Positions 9,382 through 18,888 of a stretch of DNA of 60,409 bases are shown here, in pieces. The notes beneath the pieces were generated by a model, which ran no database searches, was not told the origin of the DNA, and saw nothing but the letters and a program-made list of their open reading frames with translations. The stretch comes from Pseudomonadota bacterium (GTDB taxonomy: Bacteria; Pseudomonadota; Alphaproteobacteria; Rhizobiales; Rhizobiaceae). Positions within the stretch are counted from its first letter, which is position 1; each line of letters starts with the position of its first letter. Position numbers and translations under genes: made by a program. The stretch covers positions 1-60,409 of the forward strand of contig JAEWLS010000022.1 of NCBI GenBank assembly GCA_023457435.1, given 5' to 3'.

Positions 9382-10931
9382 CGACCATCTACGTCCCGTG
9401 CGATTCGGCTGCCATAGCCGTGGGGGCCGACCGCGTCGCGAAGGCGATCGCGGGCGAACTGGCGGCGCGCGGCATCCAGGCGAAGATCGTGCGCAACGGG
9501 TCGCGCGGTGCGTTCTTCCTCGAGACGATGGTCGAAGTCGCAACCGCCGGCGGGCGCATCGCCTACGGGCCGGTCAAGCCTGCCGACGTGGCATCGCTGT
9601 TCGACGCCGGTTTCCTCTCGGGCAGCCCCCATCGCCTGTTCCTTGGCCGCCCGGAGGAGATTCCCTTCTTCGCCAGGCAGACGCGGCTCACCTTCGCCCG
9701 CAACGGCATCACCGATCCGCATTCATTCGAGGACTACGTGGCGCATGGCGGTCTTGCCGGGCTGCGCAAGGCGCTGGAATTGACGCCGGCACAGATCGTC
9801 AAGACAGTCACCGAGTCCGGCCTGCGCGGCCGCGGCGGCGCTGGATTCCCCACCGGAATCAAGTGGAACACGGTCTTGGCCGCGGTCGACGACCGCAAGT
9901 ACATCGTCTGCAATGCCGATGAGGGCGATAGCGCGACGTTCGCCGACCGTATGGTGATGGAAGGCGATCCGTTCATGCTGATCGAAGGCATGACGATCGC
10001 GGGCATCGCCACCGGGGCCACAAAGGGCTTCGTCTACATCCGCTCCGAATATCCGCACGCTGTGCGCGCGATGGAGCAGGCGATCGTGACGGCCCGCCGT
10101 GCCGGCATGCTGGGGACCGCGGTGCTCGGCTCGCCCAACGCGTTCGACATGGAGGTGCGCGTCGGCGCCGGGGCCTATGTCTGCGGCGAGGAGACCTCGC
10201 TCCTCAACTCGCTGGAAGGCAAGCGCGGCGTGGTGCGCGCCAAGCCGCCGCTGCCGGCGCTGCAAGGCCTGTTCGGCAAGCCGACGGTGGTCAACAACGT
10301 CATCTCGCTCGCTTCCGTGCCGGTCATCCTCGAAAAGGGCGCCGAATTCTACAAGGACTTCGGCGTCGGCCGCTCGCGCGGCACGATGCCAATCCAGCTC
10401 GCCGGCAACGTCAGAAACGGCGGCCTGTTCGAGGCCGCATTCGGGATGAGCCTCGGCGAAATCGTCAATGAGATCGGCGGCGGCACGCTCTCCGGCCGTC
10501 CCGTCAAGGCAGTCCAGGTCGGCGGACCGCTCGGCGCCTACTTCCCGCCGTCGCTGTTCGACACGCCTTTCGACTACGAGGCTTTCGCAGCCAAGGACGG
10601 GCTGATCGGCCATGCCGGCATCACGGTTTTCGACGATACTGCCGACATGCTGAAGCAGGCGCGGTTCGCGATGGAGTTCTGCGCCATCGAAAGCTGCGGA
10701 AAGTGCACGCCGTGCCGCATCGGCTCGACGCGCGGCGTCGAGACCCTAGATAGGGTTGCGCGGAACATCGAGCCGGAGAAGAACCTGGCGCTGGTGACGG
10801 ACCTCTGCAACACGATGAAGTTCGGTTCGCTTTGCGCTCTCGGCGGATTCACCCCTTATCCGGTGATGAGCGCCATCAACCACTTCCCCGAAGATTTCAG
10901 GCCGCGCGAAGTCGCGGCAGCCGCGGAGTAG
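9378..10931 (+). CDS. fdsB: NAD-dependent formate dehydrogenase beta subunit
   Basis: A NuoF-like diaphorase subunit of 517 residues. It has an N-terminal thioredoxin-like domain (about 1-110), the FMN/NADH-binding glycine-rich RGRGGAGFPTGIKW, the NADEGDSATF segment and the [4Fe-4S] ligands in ESCGKCTPCRIGSTRG near the C-terminus. It carries out NAD+ reduction using electrons from formate. The start is GTG, overlapping the fdsG stop, and fdsA follows after four bases. Confidence 0.95.
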   Translation: MTTIYVPCDSAAIAVGADRVAKAIAGELAARGIQAKIVRNGSRGAFFLETMVEVATAGGRIAYGPVKPADVASLFDAGFLSGSPHRLFLGRPEEIPFFARQTRLTFARNGITDPHSFEDYVAHGGLAGLRKALELTPAQIVKTVTESGLRGRGGAGFPTGIKWNTVLAAVDDRKYIVCNADEGDSATFADRMVMEGDPFMLIEGMTIAGIATGATKGFVYIRSEYPHAVRAMEQAIVTARRAGMLGTAVLGSPNAFDMEVRVGAGAYVCGEETSLLNSLEGKRGVVRAKPPLPALQGLFGKPTVVNNVISLASVPVILEKGAEFYKDFGVGRSRGTMPIQLAGNVRNGGLFEAAFGMSLGEIVNEIGGGTLSGRPVKAVQVGGPLGAYFPPSLFDTPFDYEAFAAKDGLIGHAGITVFDDTADMLKQARFAMEFCAIESCGKCTPCRIGSTRGVETLDRVARNIEPEKNLALVTDLCNTMKFGSLCALGGFTPYPVMSAINHFPEDFRPREVAAAAE

Positions 10932-10935
10932 GACC

Positions 10936-13830
10936 ATGGGCCTCGTCCACGAAATCGACTACGGCACGCCGGCCTCGAAGGCCGAGAAGCAGGTGACGCT
11001 TACCGTCGACGGCTTCACCGTGACGGTGCCGGAAGGCACGTCGATTATGCGCGCCTCGATGGAAGCCGGCATTGCCATCCCGAAGCTGTGCGCCACCGAC
11101 ATGGTCGACGCGTTCGGCTCCTGCCGGCTCTGCCTGGTTGAGATCGAGGGCCGCGCCGGTACGCCGTCCTCGTGCACCACGCCTGTCATGCCTGGCATGG
11201 TCGTGCATACCCAAACCGGCCGGCTCAAGGACATTCGCCGTGGGGTGATGGAGCTCTACATCTCCGACCATCCTCTCGACTGCCTGACCTGCGCGGCCAA
11301 TGGCGACTGCGAGCTGCAGGATATGGCCGGCGCCGTCGGTCTGCGCGACGTCCGCTACGGCTACGATGGTGAAAACCATGTGTTCGCCAAGAGCCGCAAC
11401 GCGCTCGAAGGCGGCGTCGCCAACATGCGCTGGATGCCGAAGGACGAGTCGAACCCCTACTTCACCTACGATCCGTCGAAGTGCATCGTCTGCTCGCGCT
11501 GCGTGCGCGCTTGCGAGGAGGTGCAAGGCACCTTCGCGCTGACCATCGAGGGTCGCGGCTTCGACAGCCGCGTTTCCCCGAGCATGCATCAGCCGTTCCT
11601 GGACTCCGAGTGCGTGTCGTGCGGCGCCTGCGTGCAGGCATGCCCTACCGCGACGCTGACCGAGAAATCGGTGATCCAGATCGGCCAGCCGGAGCATTCG
11701 GTGGTGACGACGTGCGCCTATTGCGGCGTCGGTTGCTCGTTCAAGGCGGAGATGCGCGGCGAAGAGCTGGTGCGGATGGTTCCGTATAAGGACGGCAAGG
11801 CGAACCGCGGCCATTCCTGCGTCAAGGGCCGCTTCGCCTACGGTTACGCCACGCACAAGGAGCGCATCCTCAACCCGATGATCCGCGAAAAAATCTCGGA
11901 TCCGTGGCGCGAAGTGACGTGGGAGGAAGCGTTCTCGCATATCGCCGGCGAATTCCGCCGTATCCAGTATCAATACGGCCGCAGTTCCATCGGCGGCATC
12001 ACCTCGTCCCGCTGCACCAACGAGGAAACCTACCTCGTCCAGAAGCTGATCCGGCAGGGTTTCGGGAACAACAACGTCGATACCTGCGCCCGCGTCTGCC
12101 ACTCGCCGACCGGATATGGCCTCGGCCAGACCTATGGCACCTCGGCAGGCACGCAGGACTTCGATTCCGTCGAGGATAGCGACGTGATCATGGTCATCGG
12201 CGCCAACCCTTCGGCAGCCCATCCGGTGTTCGCCTCTCGCATGAAGAAGCGCATCCGTCAGGGCGCCAAGCTGATCGTTCTCGATCCGCGCCGCACGGAG
12301 ACCGTCACCTCGGTGCATGCGAAGGCCGACTATCACCTGCCGTTGAAGCCGGGCACGAACGTCGCCGTGGTGACGTCGCTCGCCCACGTCATCGTCACCG
12401 AGGGGCTGTTCGACGAAGCGTTCATCCGCGAACGCTGCGACTGGTCGGAGTTCGAGGACTGGGCGTCGTTCGTCGCCGAGCCGCAGAACAGCCCGGAGGA
12501 AGTCGAGAAGCTCTCGGGCGTGCCGGCCGACCTCATCCGCGGGGCTGCCCGCCTTTACGCCACGGGCGGCAACGGCGCGATCTATTACGGCCTCGGCGTC
12601 ACCGAGCACAGCCAGGGCTCGACCACCGTCATGGCCATCGCGAACCTCGCCATGGCCACGGGCAATATCGGCCGCCGCGGCGTCGGCGTGAACCCGTTGC
12701 GCGGCCAGAACAACGTCCAGGGCTCGTGCGACATGGGCTCCTTCCCGCACGAACTGCCGGGCTATCGCCACATCTCCGGCGACGCCGTGCGCGATATCTA
12801 TGAGGCGCTGTGGGGTACCAAGCTCGACAACGAGCCGGGGCTGCGCATCCCGAACATGCTCGACGCCGCCGTCGAAGGCACGTTCAAGGGCATCTACATC
12901 CAGGGCGAGGATATCCTGCAGTCCGATCCGGATACCAAGCACGTTTCGGCCGGGCTCGCCGCGATGGAATGCGTCGTGGTCCACGACCTCTTCCTCAACG
13001 AAACGGCGAACTATGCCCACGTCTTCCTGCCGGGCTCGACCTTCCTGGAGAAGGACGGCACCTTCACGAATGCCGAGCGCCGCATCAATCGCGTGCGCAG
13101 GGTCATGTCGCCCAAGAACGGCCTCGCCGACTGGGAGGTGACGCAGAAGCTCGCGCAGGCCATGGGCCTGAACTGGGCCTACACCCATCCCTCGCAGATC
13201 ATGGACGAGATCGCCAAGACGACGCCGTCCTTTGCCTGGGTTTCCTACGAGAAGCTGGACGAAGAAGGCTCGGTCCAGTGGCCGTGCAACGAGAAGGCAC
13301 CGAACGGCACGCCGATCATGCACATGGACGGCTTCGTGCGCGGCAAGGGCAAGTTCATCCGTACGGAGTATGTCGCGACCGACGAGAAGACCGGGCCGCG
13401 CTTCCCGTTGCTGCTGACCACTGGCCGCATCCTCAGCCAATACAATGTCGGCGCCCAGACCCGGCGCACCGACAATGTCGTCTGGCACGCCGAGGACGTT
13501 CTCGAAATCCATCCGCACGACGCGGAGCAGCGGGGTGTGCGCGACGGCGACTGGGTGCGGCTGAAGAGCCGGGCCGGCGAGACGACGTTGCGCGCCGAAA
13601 TCACCGACAAGGTGTCGCCCGGCGTGGTCTACACGACCTTCCACCATCCGGACACGCAGGCAAACGTCATCACCACGGACTTCTCCGACTGGGCCACCAA
13701 CTGCCCGGAATACAAGGTGACTGCGGTACAGGTCGGCCTGTCGAACGGGCCCAGCCAGTGGCAGGAGGACTATGCGGAACAGGCACGGATGAGCAGGCGC
13801 ATCGAGGGGCGGCTCGAGGCAGCCGAATAG
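10936..13830 (+). CDS. fdsA: NAD-dependent formate dehydrogenase catalytic alpha subunit (molybdenum)
   Basis: A 964-residue bis-MGD molybdoenzyme that oxidises formate to CO2. The N-terminal NuoG-like part carries a [2Fe-2S] site (CATDMVDAFGSCRLC), the DHPLDCLTCAANGDC site, and ferredoxin-type clusters in CIVCSRCVRAC and CVSCGACVQAC. A further [4Fe-4S] motif CAYCGVGC opens the catalytic part. The Mo ligand is Cys388 in the CARVCHSP context, so this is a cysteine enzyme, not a selenocysteine one. The C-terminal MopB domain is complete. Neighbours fdsB, fdhD and fdsD complete the operon. Confidence 0.96.
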   Translation: MGLVHEIDYGTPASKAEKQVTLTVDGFTVTVPEGTSIMRASMEAGIAIPKLCATDMVDAFGSCRLCLVEIEGRAGTPSSCTTPVMPGMVVHTQTGRLKDIRRGVMELYISDHPLDCLTCAANGDCELQDMAGAVGLRDVRYGYDGENHVFAKSRNALEGGVANMRWMPKDESNPYFTYDPSKCIVCSRCVRACEEVQGTFALTIEGRGFDSRVSPSMHQPFLDSECVSCGACVQACPTATLTEKSVIQIGQPEHSVVTTCAYCGVGCSFKAEMRGEELVRMVPYKDGKANRGHSCVKGRFAYGYATHKERILNPMIREKISDPWREVTWEEAFSHIAGEFRRIQYQYGRSSIGGITSSRCTNEETYLVQKLIRQGFGNNNVDTCARVCHSPTGYGLGQTYGTSAGTQDFDSVEDSDVIMVIGANPSAAHPVFASRMKKRIRQGAKLIVLDPRRTETVTSVHAKADYHLPLKPGTNVAVVTSLAHVIVTEGLFDEAFIRERCDWSEFEDWASFVAEPQNSPEEVEKLSGVPADLIRGAARLYATGGNGAIYYGLGVTEHSQGSTTVMAIANLAMATGNIGRRGVGVNPLRGQNNVQGSCDMGSFPHELPGYRHISGDAVRDIYEALWGTKLDNEPGLRIPNMLDAAVEGTFKGIYIQGEDILQSDPDTKHVSAGLAAMECVVVHDLFLNETANYAHVFLPGSTFLEKDGTFTNAERRINRVRRVMSPKNGLADWEVTQKLAQAMGLNWAYTHPSQIMDEIAKTTPSFAWVSYEKLDEEGSVQWPCNEKAPNGTPIMHMDGFVRGKGKFIRTEYVATDEKTGPRFPLLLTTGRILSQYNVGAQTRRTDNVVWHAEDVLEIHPHDAEQRGVRDGDWVRLKSRAGETTLRAEITDKVSPGVVYTTFHHPDTQANVITTDFSDWATNCPEYKVTAVQVGLSNGPSQWQEDYAEQARMSRRIEGRLEAAE

Positions 13831-13832
13831 CC

Positions 13833-14660
13833 GTGTCGAGGGAGCCGCTGACCTCCGCGCCGCGAATCGCGATCCGCTCCGGCGGAACGTCGTCGGCGCC
13901 GCGGCAGGTTCCGGAGGAGATGCCGGTGGCGCTGAGCTATGCCGGCACGACACATGCGGTCATGATGGCGTCGCCAGCCGACCTCGAAGATTTCGCGCTG
14001 GGCTTCTCGATCACCGAGGGAATCGTGGCCTACCCGGAGGAGATCGCGCAGATCGACATCGTCGACGACGCCGGCGCTGGCATCGACATCCAGATCCGGC
14101 TTCGAGATTCCGCCAACACGCGCTTCGAGGCGCGGCGGCGAAGACTTGCCGGCCCGGTCGGCTGCGGCTTGTGCGGCATCGAGTCGATCGACGAGGCCAT
14201 GCGCAGCGTGCCGGCGGTGGGAAGCTCTTCGCTCACGCTTACGGCGCAGCAGATCGCGGAGTCCGTGCGGCTGCTGTCGATGCAGCAGCCTTTCCACCGC
14301 GCGACCGGCGCTGTGCACGCCGCCGGCTTCTACCTGCCCGGCAAGGGCATCGTTGCCGCGCGCGAGGACGTGGGACGCCACAATGCGCTCGACAAGCTTG
14401 CCGGCGCTCTGGCCACGGCGCGCATTGCCGGAGCGTCGGGCGCCGTGGTTGTCACCAGCCGCGTGTCCGTTGAGATGGTACAGAAGACTGCGGTAATCGG
14501 GGCGCCTTACATCATCGCGGTCTCGGCGCCGACGGCGCTCGCGATCCGCACCGCAGAGGACGCCGGTATCGCGCTGGTGGCGCTGGTCCGCGGCGATGAG
14601 TTTGACATCTTTTCGCACGCCGAGCGCGTGCAGCTGGAGCTACGCAGCCATGTCGCATGA
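13833..14660 (+). CDS. fdhD: Formate dehydrogenase accessory sulfurtransferase FdhD (FdsC)
   Basis: FdhD delivers sulfur to the Mo-bis-MGD cofactor so that formate dehydrogenase becomes active. The 275-residue product has the family motif GCGLCG with Cys111 and Cys114, the sulfur-carrying loop, and the conserved AREDVGRHNALDKL. The start is a GTG at 13833, two bases after the fdsA stop. The gene lies between fdsA and fdsD and overlaps fdsD by 11 bases, consistent with tight co-expression. Confidence 0.94.
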   Translation: MSREPLTSAPRIAIRSGGTSSAPRQVPEEMPVALSYAGTTHAVMMASPADLEDFALGFSITEGIVAYPEEIAQIDIVDDAGAGIDIQIRLRDSANTRFEARRRRLAGPVGCGLCGIESIDEAMRSVPAVGSSSLTLTAQQIAESVRLLSMQQPFHRATGAVHAAGFYLPGKGIVAAREDVGRHNALDKLAGALATARIAGASGAVVVTSRVSVEMVQKTAVIGAPYIIAVSAPTALAIRTAEDAGIALVALVRGDEFDIFSHAERVQLELRSHVA

Positions 14661-15003
14661 CGAGAACCACGCGCATTCCGGCATCGCCAAGATCGTGCGC
14701 ATGGCCAACCAGATCGGTACATTCTTCAATTCGAAGCCGCACGACGAGGGCGTGGCCGGCGTCGCGGAGCATATCAACAAGTTCTGGGAACCGCGCATGC
14801 GGCGCCATTTCTTCGAAGTGGTGGACGGTGGCGGCGAGGGCCTGCTGCCTATTGTGCTCGATGCCGCGGCGAGCGTCCGCCGTCCCTCCGCACCCGAGGG
14901 CGTCGGCCTGGGAGCGGGAAATGCCGCCAACGCTGGCGGTACCGGCGGGCGCGGTGTTGCTGCCGGCGAGTCGGTCGGCGAGATCGCGGCTTCGCAGGGT
15001 TAG
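14650..15003 (+). CDS. fdsD: Formate dehydrogenase delta subunit
   Basis: A 117-residue protein with the FdsD core (IVRMANQIGTFF, EHINKFWEPRMRRHFFE). FdsD is a small subunit or assembly factor of cytosolic NAD-dependent formate dehydrogenases and is needed for stable active complex in related systems. The core ends near residue 75 and is followed by a Gly/Ala-rich tail that looks disordered. It is the last recognisable gene of the operon. Confidence 0.9.
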   Translation: MSHDENHAHSGIAKIVRMANQIGTFFNSKPHDEGVAGVAEHINKFWEPRMRRHFFEVVDGGGEGLLPIVLDAAASVRRPSAPEGVGLGAGNAANAGGTGGRGVAAGESVGEIAASQG

Positions 15004-15059
15004 GTCCCCCTCCAAAGCTTAGGCGACGTCTTGCGGTCGTGGGCGTTACGCTGCAGCTT

Positions 15060-15335
15060 ATGACCATGGTCGACGAACCGCATATGCTCGACGATCCGGT
15101 GAGGCGCGCCCGCGCCGTCCGCGCGCTGCTCGTCATGTCGCCGGTAGGCTTCGTCATGACCTATCTGCTGGCATGGGTGCAGGGCGCGGCGCCCTCCCAT
15201 GCCGCGCTGCTCGGCGGCATCATCCTCGTCGGCTGCCTCGCTTCGGCGTTCGTGATCAATTTGATGGGGTCGAAATCGGCAACTGTTCTGGTCGTGGTGC
15301 GCCTGTTGCTCGCGCTGATCTCGCGCAGACGTTAA
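15060..15335 (+). CDS. Small membrane protein, unknown
   Basis: About 91 residues from the ATG at 15060 (a GTG at 15039 would give 98). Two clear hydrophobic spans (LLVMSPVGFVMTYLLAW and AALLGGIILVGCLASAFVI) and a third possible one before the RRR end suggest an inner-membrane protein. It follows fdsD by about 55 bases and could be read through from the fds transcript. I do not recognise the family. Its TAA overlaps the stop of the convergent amidohydrolase within the four bases TTAA. Confidence 0.5.
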   Translation: MTMVDEPHMLDDPVRRARAVRALLVMSPVGFVMTYLLAWVQGAAPSHAALLGGIILVGCLASAFVINLMGSKSATVLVVVRLLLALISRRR

Positions 15336-16610
15336 GGCGCAAAGCGCCGCGACACCAGCGTCTCGCGGCCGGCAAACGAGACTTGCGCATACCCCTTGTC
15401 GCGCCGCGAAGCGACCCTCCCCGCGGCTATGACTGCAAGCCTTGCCGCACGCAGCCTGATCGCCTCGACCGGATTGCCTGCGTCAAGCACCACGAGGCTC
15501 GCCTTCTTCCCCACCGCCAGGCCGTAGTCTGCCAGTCCCATTATGGCCGCGCTCTCGCTCGTCACCATATCGTAGCACCGGCGCATGTCGCGGGGGCTCG
15601 TCATCTGCGCCACGTGGAGGCCCATGAAGGCGACGTCGAGCATGTCTGCGGTGCCCAAGGAGTACCAGGGGTCGAGCACGCAGTCCTGGCCGAAGCCGAC
15701 GCGGATGCCATGCCGCAGCATCTCCGGCACGCGCGTCTGGCCACGACGCTTCGGATAGGTATCGTGGCGGCCCCTGAAGCACGATGTTGATCAGCGGGTT
15801 CGGGATCGCGGCTACCTCGGCCTCCGCCATGAGCGGCAGAAGCTTGGAGACGTAGTAATTGTCCATCGAGTGCATCGATGTCAGGTGCGAGCCGGCCACC
15901 CTCCCCTGAAGCCCCAGGCGCTGCGTCTCGAATGCGAGCTGCTCGATGTGGCGCGACAGCGGATCGTCGGTCTCGTCGCAATGCATGTCGACCATCAGGC
16001 CGCGATCGGCCGCCAGCTGGCACAGCTCCGTCACAGAGCGCGTGCCGTTGGCCATCGTCCGCTCGAAATGCGGGATGCCGCCGACTATGTCGACGCCCAT
16101 GTCGAGCGCGCGGATCGTGTTCGTGCGTGCGGACGGGTCCCGATAGAAGCCATCCTGCGGAAAGGCGACGAGCTGCAGGTCGATCGTCGGCGCGACCTCG
16201 CGCTTGACCTCAAGCAGCGCTTCCACCGCGAGCAGCCTGTCGTCGCAGGTGTCGACATGGGTACGGATGGCGAGAAGGCCCATCGCGACCGCCCACTCGC
16301 AGTAGGCGAGCGCGCGTTCCTTGACGGCCTCATGCCTCAGCTGGGGCTTGAGCTCGCCCCACAGCGCAATTCCCTCGAGAAGCGTACCCGACGCGTTGAT
16401 GCGCGGCTGTCCGTAGCTGAGCGTCGCGTCCATGTGGAAATGCGGATCGACGAATGGCGGAGAGACAAGGCACCCGGTCGCGTCGACAACCTCGCCGGCC
16501 TCCGCTTCGATGCACGGCTCGACGGCTGCGATGCGGTCCTGCCGGATCCCTATGTCGGCACGCGCGCCGTCAGGAAGCGTCCCGCCTGTAACGATCAGGT
16601 CGAAGCTCAT
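15332..16610 (-). pseudogene. Frameshifted amidohydrolase, cytosine deaminase-like
   Basis: The N-terminal part (16610 to about 15775) encodes the start, the metal-binding PHFHMDATLSYG, THVDTCDDRLLAVEAL and DMHCDETDDP segments of CodA-like deaminases. At GGGGCC (CCCC at 15771-15774 on the plus strand) the frame slips. The continuation, RHDTYPKRRGQTRVPEM then GQDCVLDPWYSLGTADMLD, is found one frame over and runs intact to the TAA at 15332. Removing one base restores a full protein of about 425 residues. The start has a GGAGGT ribosome site. It is either a real recent inactivation or a homopolymer sequencing error. Confidence 0.85.
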
Positions 16611-16670
16611 CAGACCTCCGCGCTCACCCTTGCCGCACCGCAGCATCGCGCGAAGCACTCACAGGCGCAA

Positions 16671-17102
16671 TCAGTCCGGATAGGCGAATTCCAAATGCTC
16701 TATGGCCAACCGGGCGGCCCACATGCCTGCCAACATTGCCGGCACGAAGGCATAGGTCGATGTCGCGCCGAGCGAAAGCGCAGTGATCGCCGGTCCGGGG
16801 CAAAAGCCGGAAAGACCCCACCCCAGGCCGAAGATCGCCGGTCCGGTCATGATCCGGGCGTCGATGTCCTGGCGAGTCGGGAGGTGGAAACGGCGGCCGG
16901 CAAACGGAGCCGGGCGTTTCAGGACGTAACGATAGCCGAAGAACGCGACCACGACCGCGCCGCCCATCACAAATGCGAGCGATGGGTCCCAAGAGCCGAA
17001 GATGTCGAGGAAGTTCAGAACCTTGGCCGGGTCGCTCATCCCGGAGACGACGAGCCCGACACCGAAGAGCAAACCAAGCGCCAGGTTGACGACGAAACGC
17101 AT
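16671..17102 (-). CDS. YeeE/YedE-type sulfur transporter half, DUF6691-like (PmpB-like)
   Basis: A 143-residue membrane protein with several spans and the conserved GWGLSGFCPGPAI motif, the C-terminal half of the YeeE/YedE thiosulfate/sulfur-compound transporter fold. In this lineage the transporter is split into two proteins, and its partner ends two bases upstream. The ATG is at 17102. It probably moves a reduced sulfur compound across the inner membrane together with the next gene. Confidence 0.85.
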   Translation of the reverse strand: MRFVVNLALGLLFGVGLVVSGMSDPAKVLNFLDIFGSWDPSLAFVMGGAVVVAFFGYRYVLKRPAPFAGRRFHLPTRQDIDARIMTGPAIFGLGWGLSGFCPGPAITALSLGATSTYAFVPAMLAGMWAARLAIEHLEFAYPD

Positions 17103-17104
17103 GA

Positions 17105-17536
17105 TCAGCCCCCGATCACATGCCGGACGACGAACACTGTGACGAAGGCAACGGCCATGAAGATGCCGGTGGCCACGAATGAACGCGTAGAAAGCCTCGA
17201 AAGGCCGCACACGCCGTGACCGCTTGTGCAGCCATTGCCCCAGATCGACCCGAAGCCCACCAGGAAGCCGGCGGCCGTCATCAGGGCAAGGTCGGGCGAG
17301 ACAGTATGCGGCACACGCTCGCCGGTGACTGCAATGACGATCATCGGCGCCGCCACTAGGCCGATAACGAAGCCAAGGCGCGAGGGAAGGGCGTCATCGC
17401 GGAACGGCGGCAGCAGGTGGCCCGCGATCCCTGAAATTCCCGCGATGCGACCCTCATAGGCCATGAGGAGCACGGCCGAAAGGCCGATGAGGGCCCCGCC
17501 GACCAGTGAGGCAAAGGGCGTGAATTCGGTTATCAT
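17105..17536 (-). CDS. YeeE/YedE-type sulfur transporter half (PmpA-like)
   Basis: A 143-residue membrane protein, first gene of the pair. It carries the family motif GSIWGNGCTSGHGVCGLSRLS whose cysteines handle the sulfur substrate in YeeE-type transporters. I start it at the ATG at 17536 (MITEFTPFASL); an upstream in-frame start at 17581 would add a charged stretch unlike the family. No rhodanese, beta-lactamase-like hydrolase or ArsR gene, often found beside such pairs, is adjacent. Confidence 0.85.
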   Translation of the reverse strand: MITEFTPFASLVGGALIGLSAVLLMAYEGRIAGISGIAGHLLPPFRDDALPSRLGFVIGLVAAPMIVIAVTGERVPHTVSPDLALMTAAGFLVGFGSIWGNGCTSGHGVCGLSRLSTRSFVATGIFMAVAFVTVFVVRHVIGG

Positions 17537-17663
17537 CGTGGCACAATAGGTCCGTTCATGACCGTGCAGAAGCAATGCCATTTCGCGCGGCTCAATGCCA
17601 CGGGCACGCGATTGCGCAACCGCTTCGGGTTGCCGGCGTTTCGCCTAGCAGCAGGAGAGCGAC

Positions 17664-17783
17664 ATGGACTACGTCATCATCCCGGTGATCATCATGCTGT
17701 TGATCGCGGCTTACCTAACCTACCGCGCCTATGCCGGTCGGCTTCGCAACGGCGGACGCAGCGACCGCGACGCTTCGCGCTAG
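17664..17783 (+). CDS. 39-residue single-span membrane microprotein
   Basis: An ATG at 17664 with a strong GGAGAGCGAC leader begins a 39-codon frame ending in TAG. It encodes MDYVIIPVIIMLLIAAYLTY, a clean transmembrane segment, then a basic Arg-rich tail RLRNGGRSDRDASR. Positive-inside topology would put the C-terminus in the cytosol. Its stop shares CTAG with the stop of the convergent EamA gene. I do not recognise a family. The ribosome site plus membrane-segment pattern makes it more likely real than chance. Confidence 0.5.
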   Translation: MDYVIIPVIIMLLIAAYLTYRAYAGRLRNGGRSDRDASR

Positions 17784-18685
17784 CCCAGCAGTACCAGCAC
17801 GACGATACCACAGGCGATCAGCAGACAGCCGACCGTCTCTATCCAGCTTATCTTTTCGCGAAAAAAGAAGACCGAAGCGGCGAATGTGAAGAGCAGTTCG
17901 ATCTGCGCCAGCGCCTTGACCACGGCCGCCTGCTGCAGCGTCATCGCGGCAAACCAGCCGAAGGACGCGCTGGCGCCGACCAACCCGGTGAACAGCGAGA
18001 GCTTCCACGCACTTAGGATGCGGCCGATCTCGCTCCGGTCGCGCCACAACATCCAGCCGAACATGACGACGGTCTGAAAACAGATCACCCAGGCGAGCGT
18101 CACCGCCGCTTGCATGACGTAGTTTGGACCACCGAGCGACAGCGAAGCGCCGCGATATGCGACAGCGGAAATGCCGAATAGCGTACCTGAAGCCAGTCCG
18201 ATCAGGGCGTTGCGGCTGCCGACGGAGCGGAACAAGCTTCTCCAGTTCTTCTCTTCGTGCGCAACCGAGATCAGCATGACCCCGAAGACGCTGATGGCGA
18301 TCGCAGCCAGCGCACCGGCCGTAACCCGCTCGCCGAGGAAGAGAAGGCCGAATATCGCAGCCTGCGCGGGCTCGGTGCGGGAATAGGCGGTACCGACCGC
18401 AAAGTTGCGGAACGAAAACAGATGGATGAGCAGGAAAGTCGCGCCGATCTGTCCGAGTGCGCCGATCGTGGCCCACCCGAAGAAGACAGCGTTTGGAGCC
18501 GGGACGACATAGCCGCCGATGCGATTGAGCAAGAACACGAGCAGCAGCACGAAAGGGAAGCCGAAGCCGAAGCGCACGAAAGTGGCGCCCGTCGTGCCCA
18601 TGACGGACTTTAGGTGCTTCTGCGCCGCCGACCGCAGATTCTGCAGGAAGGCGGCGGCTATCGTTATCGGTATCCAGAGTTCCAT
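17780..18685 (-). CDS. EamA/DMT-family permease
   Basis: A 301-residue protein with about ten hydrophobic spans in two EamA repeats. The internal helix 3/4 segment GTAYSRTEPAQAAIFGLLFLGERV and the C-terminal ALAQIELLFTFAASVFFFREKI are characteristic of drug/metabolite transporters. The substrate is not predictable. It is oriented towards the 39-residue ORF and divergent from argB. Confidence 0.88.
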   Translation of the reverse strand: MELWIPITIAAAFLQNLRSAAQKHLKSVMGTTGATFVRFGFGFPFVLLLVFLLNRIGGYVVPAPNAVFFGWATIGALGQIGATFLLIHLFSFRNFAVGTAYSRTEPAQAAIFGLLFLGERVTAGALAAIAISVFGVMLISVAHEEKNWRSLFRSVGSRNALIGLASGTLFGISAVAYRGASLSLGGPNYVMQAAVTLAWVICFQTVVMFGWMLWRDRSEIGRILSAWKLSLFTGLVGASASFGWFAAMTLQQAAVVKALAQIELLFTFAASVFFFREKISWIETVGCLLIACGIVVLVLLG

Positions 18686-18888
18686 GAGGCAATCCCGGCG
18701 GTGCGCGTTGCTAGCTCACCGCCAGGGTCAAGCCAATGGACCAGCCCGTCGGATTTCCGCAGGCACCCGGGCCGGGGCACGCTCGCACGCGGCGCCGATG
18801 CGATCTCGGCCGCACGCCCTCCGTTGTTCGATTGATGAGGAAGTGGTTTGCCGCTATGGAGCGCCGGCTGCATTTCCGGAGGAGCTTC

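Noticed and set aside
7960..9543. 527-codon minus-strand frame across the LysR gene, the fds control region and fdsG
   Set aside because: Mirror of two well-supported genes, low-complexity Arg/Ser composition and no ribosome site.
10897..13953. 1018-codon open frame on the minus strand opposite fdsA
   Set aside because: Product is Arg/His/Ala-rich with no fold or motif, and the plus strand encodes a fully conserved FdsA. Long antisense frames are a by-product of GC-rich codon use.
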